Shown here in pieces: positions 53,763-64,000 of a stretch of DNA of 64,000 nt (positions are counted from its first letter, which is position 1; every line of letters starts with the position of its first letter). The position numbers and the translations under genes are program-made. Source of the DNA: Sipunculus nudus (Eukaryota; Annelida; Sipuncula; Golfingiida; Sipunculidae); the NCBI GenBank assembly GCA_026874595.1, contig CM049306.1, forward strand, positions 89,942,642-90,006,641. The letters run 5' to 3'. Under the pieces are notes generated by a model that worked only from the letters and a program-made list of their open reading frames with translations, did not search any database and was not told the DNA's origin.

Positions 53763-55990
53763 ACAAGTGACCCAGGGGTCATGACGCTCAGCTGACCAGG
53801 AAGACATTGACAAAAGTAATTTTATCATCTGAATGTCAAATTTGAATGAAATACTTTTTCCAAACTTGACCTTTTGTATAAAATCATCCAATATTCATTG
53901 GGGTACTATGGAGCTCTGTAGCATGAAGGGTATGGGTAACAGACTCCTATTTTCAAGGTTTACAAGATGACTTTTCAGGGGTCTCCCAGCATGTCAAAAA
54001 ATAAAATTCTAGGTCCAGTTATTATGATTTGTGCTCTGTTAACAGATGACCAAATGTTTATTCTGGGGGGTATTTCAAAGCCGCATAGGATGAAGGATAT
54101 GGGTAACAGAGATGTAATTTCAGGTGCACAAGGAGACTTTTCAGGGGCCTCCCAGCATATCAAGAAAGGAGATTCTAGGTCAAGTCATTATAATTTGTGC
54201 TCTGTTAACAGATGACCAAATCTTTATTCTCGGAGCCATAGCATGAAGGATATGGGTAACAGAGACCTAATTTCAGATTTCCAAAGAGACTTTCCAAAGG
54301 CCTCCCTGCATGTCAAGAAAGAAGATTCTAGGTCCAGTCATTATGGTTTGTGCCCTGTTAATATATGACCAAATCTTTATTCTTGGGGGTACTTCAGAGC
54401 CCCACAGCTCACAGAATATGGGTAACAGGGACCTTATTTCGGGTTTCCATGTAGACCTTTTATGGGCTTCCCTGGAGGTGAGGACAGAAGATTCTAGGTC
54501 CAGTCATTATGATTTGTGCCCTGTTTACAGATGACCAAATGTTTAAAGATCACAAAAGTAGAGAAAAAAATCGTAAAAAATAAAAAAAATATAGCTGGCG
54601 CCACCAATCTCCAGAAATTGATGAAACACTCCATGATCAATATCCATGCAAAGAATCATGGTGATTAATGCATTAGTTGTTCAGATACTTGAGCTTTTGT
54701 ATTAAATTTTGCATTATTCTGGGGGGTACTTCAGAACCCCATAGCTCAAAGAATATAGGTTACAGTGACCTAATTTCAGGTTTACAAGGAGAATTTCCAT
54801 AGATCTCCCAGGATGTCAAGTAAGAAGATTCCAGGTCTAGCGGTTACGATTTGTGCCATGTTAACAGACAGACGCCTGGATGGCCGGTTGGACGACGGAC
54901 AAAAGGTGTTCCCTATAGCTCAGATGACTTTCAGTCAGCTGAGCTAAAAATTGAAAAAATACAGGTGGCGCCACCAGAATGCAGAAACTGATGAAACATT
55001 TCATGATCAATATACATGCAAAGAATCATGGTGATCAATATAATAATTGTTCAGATACTTGAGCTTTTGTATCAAATTTTCCATTATTCTTGGGGGTACT
55101 TCGGAGCCCCATAGCTCAGAGGTTATGGGTAACAGAGACCTAATTTCAAGTTTTTAAGGAGACTTTTCATGGGCCTCTCAGCATGTCAAGAGAAAAGATT
55201 CTAGGTCCAGTTGTTACGATTTGTGCCATGTTAACAGATGACCGCATCTTATGAGGTCTCAAAAATAGAGAAAAAAATTCGTAAAAATAAAAAAATACAG
55301 GTGGCGCCACCATACTGCAGAAACTGATGACACATTCCATGATCAATATCCATGCAAAGAATCATGGTGATCATTGCAATAGTTGTTTAGATTCTTGAGC
55401 TTTTGTATCAAATTTTCCATTATTCTGGGGGGTACTTCGGGGCCCCATAGCTCAAAGGTTATGGGCAACAGAGACCTAATTTCAGGTTTCCAAAGAGACT
55501 TTTAATGGGCCTCCCTGCATGTCAAGAGAGAAGATTCTAGGTGTAGTCGTTACGATTTGTGCCCTGTTAACAGATGGCCGCATCTTAAGAGGTCTCAAAA
55601 ATAGAGAAAAATATTGGTAAAAATCGAAAAAATACAGGTGGCGCCACCAGTCTGCAGAAACTGATGAAACACTCCATGATCAATATCCATGCAAAAAATC
55701 ATGATGATCAATGCATTAGTTGTTCAGATACTTGAGCTTTTGTATCAAATTTTTCATTATCCTGGGGGGTACTTCGGAACCCCATAGCTCGAAGAATATA
55801 GGTCACAGTGACCTAATTTCAGGTTTACAAGGAGAATTTCCATAGACCTCCCAGGATGTCAAGTAAGAAGATTCCAGTTCTAGCGGTTACGATTTGTGCC
55901 CTGTTAACGGACAGACGGCCGGACGGCCGGACGGACGACGGACAAAAGGTGATCCCATTAGCTCAGATGACTTACAGTCAGCTGAGCTAA
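53763..55990 (+). mobile_element. Pearl-like tandem-repeat element, copy 3 (two right ends)
   Basis: Left end AGTGACCCAGGGGTCATGAC, then monomers (some shortened to ~170-200 bp at 53.9-54.5 kb), a right-end hairpin at 54916-54946, more 337-bp monomers, and a second right-end hairpin at 55959-55989. This suggests one copy inserted into or unequally recombined with another. No coding capacity. Confidence 0.72.
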
Positions 55991-55992
55991 AA

Positions 55993-56078
55993 ATCTCACC
56001 GCATCCGCTGAGATTGGAACTCACGATCTCTCGGGTTGAATCCTGCGCTCTACCCCTAAACAATAGAAGCCGGCATGG
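55993..56078 (-). repeat. tRNA-derived SINE head fragment
   Basis: On the minus strand TAGGGGTAGAGCGCAGG (box A like) and GTGAGTTCCAATCTCAGC (box B like) match the plus-strand copy at 57.07 kb. It abuts the hairpin end of the pearl-like element. Confidence 0.6.
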
Positions 56079-56683
56079 TATTGCGATTTTTTATATAACA
56101 AGTATGATTTAGCTTATATAATATCTGCAACTTCTTAATTTCTAATTTCAGCATTTTTAGAAAAACAATCGTCGGTAGACACACTGAAAACACCAAGCTC
56201 GTCGTTTGGTACGTCGTGTGCGACCAAAGCACTTTGGAAACGTATGCATACAATTGATTTTCTTCTACTAACATTTTCAATATCAGGAGTAAAAGAGAGT
56301 TTTGTCATAGCTTATTTGTGAACTACAAAATAACTAGTAATTTAAAAACTACATTATTTAAAATACAGATTCGTAAAGGATATTGTTTTTTGTGTATCAA
56401 CAAAATACCATTCGCGAGTGTGGATTATATTTCGAGGAGTGATTTATCTATCCACGGTACATTTTTCTAATCCATGACACATTTGGTTTCATCAGCCATG
56501 AAAAAAAAACTCAATCTTGTATAAAGGGTCATGAACTTCCTAATGTTTATTTCTCTGCGGGTTTCCACCTATTTGCTACATTCATCGGCCCTAGTCGAAG
56601 CATCACGCAGGTGGTATCCAGCTGCTATATCACCTGGTACACTCACCTGCAGCCAGCACTTTTTTACCTCTAGATTCTACAGC

Positions 56684-56737
56684 ATGGCTCCAGGCTGGTT
56701 TATACTGGGCCTTTCCTTCATTATAACAGTTAATGGG
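56684..56737 (+). CDS. Gene E exon 1: signal peptide
   Basis: MAPGWFILGLSFIITVNG followed by donor GTATGT in phase 0. The open frame extends upstream to an earlier ATG at 56531, but the Met just before the hydrophobic stretch is the better start. Confidence 0.65.
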
Positions 56738-59700
56738 GTATGTATTTTTAACCAACATATAGTAACGTTACCAAGATTATTCGATAACAATGTATTCTCT
56801 TTGTTCATTATATTAACTTACATCTTGCCCATTCTCCTCACTATTTACTTGATAAATCTCCATTCCTTTGTGTCTGCATGCCCCTCCTTACGTTAACTAC
56901 CATTATATAAATTATTCAGGACTTCGAGCATTAAAATCTCTACCGTTGTATATGTGACAGATAAGTTAACAGCAAGGGGAACCCCGTACTCGCGTCTAGA
57001 TTCTATCCTCAAGAATTTGTGAATCCTCTTTTTTGTGATATTTCCATGATTTCAAAACCATTAAACCAGCTTCCATGTGGACCAGGGGTAGAGCACAGGG
57101 CTCTAAGACAGTCAAAGTCCTTGACATCGTGAGTTCGAATCTCAGCTAACGTTGTGAGATTTCGCAGGGTTGGCACCTACACAGGGGGTGGGGTCTAAAG
57201 GAGAGACTGTGCCCAACAGTCGTGTTTCACTCACAAACGAGTTTGCCTTTCGGGGTTCCTCGGTGTCAAGCAGGCGTTAACCTCCACCTTAATAACCTTT
57301 ATAAAAAGAATTACAATATAATCTTAATAATATATAATACACTTAACTGATCTTATTTACGTTATCTTATTTATTTTAAAAAATCACAGTAATAATTTAG
57401 AATATATTATGATATTTAAGCACAAATACAAATATTTGAAATATAAGAAGTGTATTATTTAAAGTGAAAGCAAGTTATCAATTCAATTGTAAGAAAGGTT
57501 ATAATTTTCCTATGGTTTACTTGGTTAAAATTCTTATAATCACCTTGATTGAAATGCCCCATGTGGGTATTGACAGTTTGAATCTGGTGATCTGCGGCTG
57601 TTAGAGGTAGAAGAGAAGACATACGGGGTACAGGTGTCAGAAAATATGACGTCAAGCTACGTGTGTCATGGTAACCTGCATGTACTCCAGCCGGGCGCCA
57701 GGGAGTCTTGTGATACGCCAGACCCAGATGGACACACCACTCAGCCTCCGGGACTAGACCAAAACGTAGCAAGTAAATTAATGTTAATATAATATAAAAT
57801 GCGATTTCAATGGCTTTGTTGAATCGATACCCCCCCCCCCCCCCCCCCAAACGGCAAGAATCAATAAAACAAGAAATAAAATTCAATGAAAGTAGCAGAA
57901 TAAAAAGATCACGTTAAAAGGTTTTCCCTACAACCAAAATCTTCTCAAAAACGTTCCAGACAGTTGATAGACAGCTCGTGACAGTTTGAGAATAATAGCT
58001 GGCCCCTTAAGGAAAAATTCTGTACATTTCTATGACTGATATCGAGATTAATGTTTTTTCACATGAATATCGGCATTTTATAAATAATCTCTTGGCGTTA
58101 ATCGATATTAACATTTACCTAATTGCAAGTATTGGGTTATTATAATGTTTATTTAGTATCTCCATGATTACACAGGTATATTCTGTTCTTTTTCATTTAC
58201 ATCTTCTTGCTTTGTCATCCCAAAGTCGATGAATACATTGTATGTTAAGGAGAACTTTGTAGGTTGCCATGAAAGCTGGACTGCCTTCAGGAATACATGC
58301 TTTAGATATATAGCAAACCAACGGACTTGGCATGAAGGTCGCAGAATATGTCAAAACCTTGGAGGTGACCTCGCTAGAATACCTGACAAGGCAACAAACA
58401 TGTTTATTTTGTCAACAATAAAATCCACATCTTTCTTTCTGGCCAACCGCCTCCGAGACCACCGGACTTGGGAATATGGGCCGAATGAACGGGTAAATTT
58501 TTAGGACTTTAAAACGTTATCAAAACGCCATCCGTATCATAAAGGCTGCGGCTTATAATGGTTTCTTTATGCTGCATCGATCAGTCCGTGGACCCTTACC
58601 GCATTAATAAGAATTTGACAGAATGGTCAATCTGTCTTGAATATTATTTCAAGGTTTATATGGCAGTTAGGGTAAGGACCGTTGGGAGTACAGGGTAATA
58701 TATAAATATAACTTTTATTGTTTAAATTTTAAATTTTTAAATTGTTATTTTTAGCAAAAGAACGAGCTATAACTCACATATGGCAGCAAATTTATATTTA
58801 TATATAATTTTATCTTAAAATATGCAGAAATATCTCCAGGTGTTTTTTAAAACATATTTATCATCTTTGAAATTCTTTGACAACTATAAACATTCTTTGT
58901 TTTAGATGGCCTGCAACTGCTTTTTTCAAATAAGATACAGAATAACAAATATGATTTTGACGAAATTAAGACACTAACTTAGGTGTGTTCTTTATATTAT
59001 GGGCTTATTGTGTTCATGTTTAAGCGACAGAATGGCCCACAGATAAAGTACCGTAACTGGAATTATATTTATTCATAACTGAATTTCTGTTTGATTCGGA
59101 AGAGGTCTATATCTTTCCGTAAACAATTATCATATTTAAAAGTTGGGCCACAGAAAAATTAGCCGCAAAATATTGGTTCAGTTAACAGGGGAGTATTTTG
59201 CAACATTTTTTAAAGCTAAATCTTCATGAAAACCTGCAAAAACATAGGCTCAGAATATTTATGAAAAGAATAAATCATTCGTTTTAAAATTAAGACAATG
59301 GAATCACATATTTCACAAAATTGACAATTACCATTGTGAACAAATATGGAAGCTGATAAAGAACTACAAGAATCATGGATGCCATCCTTTGTTGTCATAT
59401 TTCAATAGTTTGACAAGTGTCAATCGGATAATCACCCAAGATTTATTTACTGAAAGTTAGAAAACATCAGTAAAATTGAGTTTTAATCTGTTTTTTTTTT
59501 CACTTAACTGGCAATTTTAGCTGTCATGCATTCATTAAAATCATCGCACTTTTGACAAATTTGCTAGTGCACACGATCTTTGATTTCTCCGGTTAAAAAG
59601 GTGAGGCAACAGTGAGGGGGTTTCCACTCTATGTGAATCCATAAGTGGTGAACAGTTGATTCTACTCAGGTTCAAACACGTGACGTGCACAATAGCGGAA

Positions 59701-62700
59701 AAGTAGTTGTGGACCTTGAAATAAAATACATAAATTCATGGATGAATTCATGTACGTTTCTGACACCTTGAGCGTCGTATAAGGTCTAAAAAATAGAAAA
59801 TAAAAAATATGTTACATATAATTAAAAGGAAAATTACAACTTGACGTTCCGTCAGGACATAACACTAGAGGTTTGTCAGACCAGGGATCCGCTTGCAGTT
59901 CAACTTCGGAAAATAAAAAAAACGGATACTTTCCTACCCTAATTGGCTCAAATTAACTACTTGAGTTCTTGCAAGCTCACCTTATATGCGTTTAGTAAGA
60001 GTGTAGCCATTTTTACATCTCTTTCAAATACATTTGCGGAGGTTATGTGTTCAGCCCTGTTTGTCTTTCGCTTTGTTTGTCTAATAATATCTCCAAAACA
60101 TAACAATAATTTCCAAGGTTGACGTATAGGCCATAGGCCATTGGAGAATGAATTATCTTTGGGTAGACTTATCAAAGTTTCGTGATGACCTAGTTTGTAA
60201 TAATATCATTACAGCTACGCTTCACCAATTGGGGACCCGGCGAACCGAACAACATCAATGTTAGACTAGTTGAATACTGTGTTGCAATGAACATTCAAGG
60301 CCAATGGTTCGACGTCGTATGCGACAGACGACACGGATTTGTTTGTTCCAAGAAAAAATGTATGTACATATACTGTAAATACATAGTCGCTTAAACTTTA
60401 TTTTAATTAAACCTTGCACTAACTTAAACAGCAGAAAATCACTTTTCTTCTCCTCTGTGGACCATTTATAATTAAAGAGATGTTTAAGGAGAGGGAAGCA
60501 TAAGTATAACATGGGTCTGATAAAATATTAAGTTTTTATCAGACAGCGTAATAACAAGCAAGGGTTTATCGCCTAGTACTGATATTTTATTATCCCCTCG
60601 CAAAGAGATTCCAGGAGGGGATATAATAATACCTCCGTTCGTTTGTTGCTCCGTCTGTCTTTCAAGTCCGAATAAGGTATAACAAACAGAAAATAAAAAA
60701 GATGTTACATATAATTAAAAGGAAAAATTTTAACTTGACGTTCCGTTAGGACATAACACTAGAGGTTTGTCGGACCAGGGATCCGCTTGCAGTTCAACTT
60801 CGGGAAATAAAAAAAAAACGGATACTTTCCTATCCTAATTGGCTCAAATTAACTACTTGAGTTCTTGCAAGCTCACCTTATATGCGTTTAGGGTTTATCG
60901 CCTAGTACTGATATATTATTATCCCCTCGCAAAGAAGTTCCAGGAGGGGATATAATAATAATACCTCCGTTCGTTTGTTGCTCCGTCTGTCTGTCAAGTC
61001 CGTACCGAACTTTTCGTCTTGCACATAAGGCTCACCTACTGACTAATGAAGAACCCTATAGGTTTTGAGGTCACGGGGTCAAAGGTTAAGGCCAAAGGAC
61101 CCACTTCTTAAAGAAGCTTGTGGACGCATTTTAAGCGAAACCGTTTGACCAAAACGTTTCCACTTTGACATAAGGCTCACCCAACTACGGATGATGAACC
61201 CTGTCGAGTTTGAGGTCATAAGGTCAAAGGTCAAAGACCTGCCACTGTGTTAAACACCCAGTATAATTATGCCATGAATCCCATTCGAGGGGATGCTCCA
61301 ATTTGCCATGCCCTTGTTGAGCTTATCACACTATTTGTGATATTTTGTATATCCGGCACAATTTTTCCTCAATCCTTTGATCATGACAATTGAGTGATCG
61401 CTTGTGACACATTATGCATCTAACATGAAACTCACTCACAGTGTTATCAGTTACACTAACATGATCACAGTATGTATAGATATAACACGATACCACATGA
61501 ACTGGGGTATTACCGTTTTGTCGCGTTCAACCGGTAGGTCGATCGGCTTCGTTTTCACGGGACGAGTTTTCTATGGGTCGATTTGAAATGGGCGATGTTG
61601 ATTCGCAACATTTCTGATAAATGACACTGCGATCGACCTTTCGCAAAATAATGTAAAATGTCTAAAGATACATGGGAAATACGGCAAAGGACCCCCCTTG
61701 CGACAAACTTCAAGCCAAAACAGGTATTTTCGAAATGTGGCCTCAGAGGAGTTGCGGGACAAGTGCCACATCTTCAGTTATGTTATAGACAAACATATTA
61801 CCCCCTCTTGCGTCAGGACAGGTCGTTGGGACTTTGACCAGGTTGGGGCGGAGTAAGTTTTTTTCAGGATGTGAGTAGACATGGACAGAGATACCTGGTG
61901 GTCCGAGTTGCTCATATTAAATAGTCTCTGACAACTCGCGATACGATATCGACTTCATGGAATAATGTCCTATTTCTCAGGTATTATGAGAACTATGGAT
62001 AATTATCCAGTTTGGCGAAAAGTTGCACTGTTCCAAATTAATTTCAAGACCAAAATTACTCTCATTGGCTACAAAGAAATTATGATTGAGAGCCTTCATC
62101 GTCAATTGTAATACAGATCATGTTTTCTCATTTTGTTTACACTTGCAATAAGGTGGTCTTATTCGATACGGATATGATATGACTAGGTTTGCATCCAACG
62201 AAGTTTTCTTTACCCGATTGGTTAATTCATTAAATGAGCCAATGCACACATTCCTGTATGCTACATTTTATGTATATTTTCGTGCGATCAACGAAAGCAC
62301 AATACCCCCCCCCCCCCTCCAATATACACATAGCCTACAGACACACGTGACTCAAAATATTGATGATGCTGGTAAAATAGTTGACAGGTATTCATCTTTG
62401 TTATTTTGCATCGCTTAAAAGACATACTGACGCCAGTCACGCATGTTATTTACCCGATACAGGGCCCCTGCCCAACGCAATACGAAATATTGCTGGTTCA
62501 TATCAGTCAGACACGGGACCTGTACGTTCATGCTTACTGACGCACCTTCCGGAATGATGCAGCAAACATTGCGCGTCTTATGACGTCACTGTTCCCGGTG
62601 ACCTGCCCACCCTTAATGAAATGAATTACGAGTCGCGTGACGTCACTGGACTCTGTAACACACAGCCCATGCATGAAACTGACAAAAGCTAGGATCCCGG

Positions 62701-63940
62701 CTGTGTGAAGGTGCCGACGCATGTACACTTTCCAACTGTTACATTTTAGTACTGTATGAGACATGAGTGAATTTACCTCGCTGATTATCATATTTTAATA
62801 ACATAGGTGGTCCTTCAATAAGAATAATAGGAATCGGCCATTCGGAAAACCTCGGGCGAATCCGTTGGCTTCTAGCCCTGGATGTTTCTATGCCCCAATG
62901 ATACAACACCAATTATTGTGGAGTTCGCCCTAATCCACCGTGTGCCATTTTTACTGACTCATCTAAGAAAAGATCACTGTTTCCACAAAGAATACATTGA
63001 TTCGCCAAAATAATGCGTATTGTGTGGACTTGATATGTTGCAAAACATCAAGGATGACCAGGTTCCGACAGTAATTTGACTAGACACTTCAGTTTATGAC
63101 AAATGCCTCATACATCGCCAACTGGGATGGGCTTCCTGGCGTGAACTGTATTCTCGTGCGGTCCAAATCAGTATTCATGGGATTTTCCACACTGTTTCTT
63201 TGATACGTGTTGTCTTATAACTTATAGGTAGTATGTGTTTGGATTGGCAGGACATGTACGCAAAATTAAATCGTTTTTGCTCTTACAAAGCGCACCTCGG
63301 ATGTGCGGTTGACCTGAAATGGCCTTGACCTTGCATGAATACTTTCCATGGCGGCCCCCATTGTACATCCGAGGATAGAAGTGTTCCGAATGAGGAACCG
63401 GCTTGTTAGGTATTGCCTTCCTATTGGGTATGGGGCAGCCGTATCGTCCTTCGTACCCACGGGCTCAGGGCCGATACGCTGGTGACAGTCGGGGGGGGGG
63501 GGGGGGGGGGGGCAAATGTAGACCTAACTTTATCTTTGTGTTACTATTGCCCGGGGAACCGTGTTTTACAATCGATGTTATAATGCTTCATTCATTTAGC
63601 TGCAAGGTTTAGATTTACTTAAAAATGGGGATACAAACTTATGGAACTAAAGAAATAAATTTTAAAAAAGTACATTTTGTACCTGCAAATATGGTCTCCT
63701 CTCACAACGGTTCCATCGCCCTTTATTTTAAATCTGATAACACTTTTTTGTGACAAGATTTATCAAAGCTTCCAGTGATATAGCAGAAGATGATTATTTG
63801 CAGACGAATTTTGGCTTGATGACGTAGAATGCTCTGGGAACGAGGCAAAACTTAAAGCCTGTTCCCACAGTGCTTGGGGAACACACAACTGTTCGGCAAA
63901 CGACGCTGTGAAGATCAGCTGCTCTTATGAAAGAGAACAG
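56684..63940 (+). CDS. Gene E: 5' part of CTLD-SRCR-EGF receptor (3' end beyond window)
   Basis: Five plus-strand exons: 56684-56737 (signal peptide), 57577-57772 (exon a), 58263-58492 and 60215-60359 (C-type lectin domain), 63804-63940 (SRCR C-half). They total 762 nt, exactly 254 codons, with no stop and consistent phases; the last exon ends at GTGAGT, so the gene continues to the right. It is the only copy on the plus strand, and it starts where gene D loses its 5' half. The lectin loop reads EPNN. Introns contain a SINE, a poly-C run and a duplicated block around the second lectin exon. Confidence 0.78.
57060..57320 (+). repeat. tRNA-derived SINE
   Basis: Box A-like GGGGTAGAGCACAGGG and box B-like GTGAGTTCGAATCTCAGC about 45 nt apart, then a body with TTTCACTCACAAACGAG, CTTTCGGGGTTCCTCGG and 3' end GGCGTTAACCTCCACC. 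Lies in the first intron of gene E. It is not a functional tRNA: no foldable acceptor stem is seen. Confidence 0.7.
57577..57772 (+). CDS. Gene E exon 2: conserved 'exon a' domain
   Basis: 196 bp, phase 0 to 1, donor GTAAAT. FESGDLRLLEVEEKTYGVQ, ENMTSSYVCHG, SCDTPDPDGHT. Closest in motif to gene C exon a. Confidence 0.8.
57831..57848. repeat. Poly-C run
   Basis: About 18 C, just downstream of exon a. Likely polymorphic. Confidence 0.9.
58263..58492 (+). CDS. Gene E exon 3: C-type lectin domain, N-terminal part
   Basis: 230 bp, 2 nt + 76 codons, donor GTAAAT. CHESWTAFRNTCFRYIANQ, RRICQNLGGDLARIPDKAT, FFLANRL (Arg where gene A has Cys). Confidence 0.9.
58505..59780. other. Gene E intron within the lectin domain
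   Basis: AT-rich; no exon or clear repeat before the duplicated block at 59.78 kb. Confidence 0.5.
59782..59993. repeat. ~210-bp duplicated block, copy 1
   Basis: From AAATAAAAAATATGTTACAT through AACTTGACGTTCCGT to CACCTTATATGCGTTTAG. Nearly identical to 60683-60891, on the other side of the second lectin exon. Confidence 0.9.
60215..60359 (+). CDS. Gene E exon 4: C-type lectin domain, C-terminal part
   Basis: 145 bp, phase 0 to 1, donor GTATGT. RFTNWGPGEPNNINVRLVEY, CVAMNIQGQWFDVVC, FVCSKKK. EPN at the sugar-loop position. Confidence 0.88.
60566..61293. mobile_element. Element with ATCCCCTCG ends, interrupted by duplicated block copy 2
   Basis: A ~110-bp stretch (TTATCGCCTAGTACTGATAT ... 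TTTGTTGCTCCGTCTGTC) occurs at 60568-60670 and again at 60894-61000; between them lies copy 2 of the 210-bp block (60683-60891). TTATCCCCTCGCAAAG on the left and an inverted CGAGGGGAT near 61280 look like element ends. The interior has AAGGCTCACC and GAGGTCA...GGTCAAAGG repeats. Confidence 0.6.
61294..63803. other. Gene E intron before SRCR C-half
   Basis: No SRCR N-half or other exon seen. C-run at 62307-62317 and a G run of about 22 nt at 63491-63512. Confidence 0.55.
63804..63940 (+). CDS. Gene E exon 5: SRCR C-terminal half
   Basis: 137 bp, 2 nt + 45 codons, acceptor TTTGCAG, donor GTGAGT. EFWLDDVECSGNEAKLKAC, THNCSANDAVKISCSYE. The same length as in genes B and C. Confidence 0.88.
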
Positions 63941-64000
63941 GTGAGTAGATTAAATTTCCTAATCTATATAATTAATACGGAGTTGGGTTTTTTCTAGACC

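Noticed and set aside
57080-57150. tRNA gene
   Set aside because: A and B boxes are present but continue into a repeat body with a family 3' end; the fold is not a tRNA.
60378-63803. SRCR N-half exon upstream of the gene E C-half
   Set aside because: Searched for the NTWRY-CDD and ACRQL patterns on the plus strand by eye; none seen, which supports the permuted order.

Overview
The window looks like invertebrate nuclear DNA, most likely from a lophotrochozoan and probably a bivalve mollusc. Genes are split into short exons of about 130-230 bp with GT/AG junctions, separated by AT-rich introns. Those introns are full of (TA)n tracts, minisatellites, tRNA-derived SINE-like copies, hAT-type ends and tandem-repeat-carrying elements that resemble the bivalve 'pearl'/Helentron type. 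The species assignment is inference from repeat style and domain content; I see no marker gene.

The coding content is one tandemly duplicated family of mosaic type I membrane receptors, here called genes A to E. The shared layout, assembled by matching exon phases, is: signal peptide exon (ends phase 0); a 65-residue exon with a GDLRL start and an NMTSS site (exon 'a', 196 bp in every copy); a C-type lectin domain (CTLD) on two exons; an exon with the C-terminal half of an SRCR domain; an exon with the N-terminal half of an SRCR domain; a 128-bp exon with four Cys; five SREC/MEGF-type EGF exons (EGF2-5 are phase 1-1 and usually 138 bp); an exon with a Cys cluster plus one transmembrane helix; and a short tail exon. 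The two SRCR halves are in reversed order, C half first, in both genes where both are visible. A permuted SRCR fold is the most unusual biological signal here.

Region by region. Gene A (minus, 77-7880): signal, exon a, CTLD and SRCR C-half; its 3' part lies beyond the left edge. 7.9-12.2 kb: intergenic, with a ~1 kb 21-bp minisatellite. Gene B (minus, 12259-20996): lacks the signal peptide, exon a and first CTLD exon, has a 2-nt deletion in EGF2 and a TGA in EGF3, and is probably a pseudogene. Gene C (minus, 26149-46431): all 14 exons are found; a 4-nt insertion in the transmembrane exon moves translation to a stop before the membrane helix, predicting a 631-residue secreted product if the assembly is right. 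Its introns hold a 30-bp minisatellite starting at a splice donor, a 42-bp repeat that multiplies another splice donor, a 4.1-kb pearl-like element and a 1,082-bp hAT-type element with a perfect 8-bp target duplication. Gene D (minus, 49305-51955): only the 3' half (three EGF exons, transmembrane exon, tail). 53.4-56.1 kb: repeats. Gene E (plus, 56684-63940): signal, exon a, CTLD and SRCR C-half, running off the right edge. D and E together look like one receptor gene split by an inversion, or two head-to-head copies.

The family presumably works at the cell surface or in haemolymph in recognition of sugars or particles (CTLD and SRCR modules on an EGF stalk), as in scavenger-receptor-type immunity. 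That role is inferred from domains only. I found no other convincing protein-coding, tRNA or rRNA genes.
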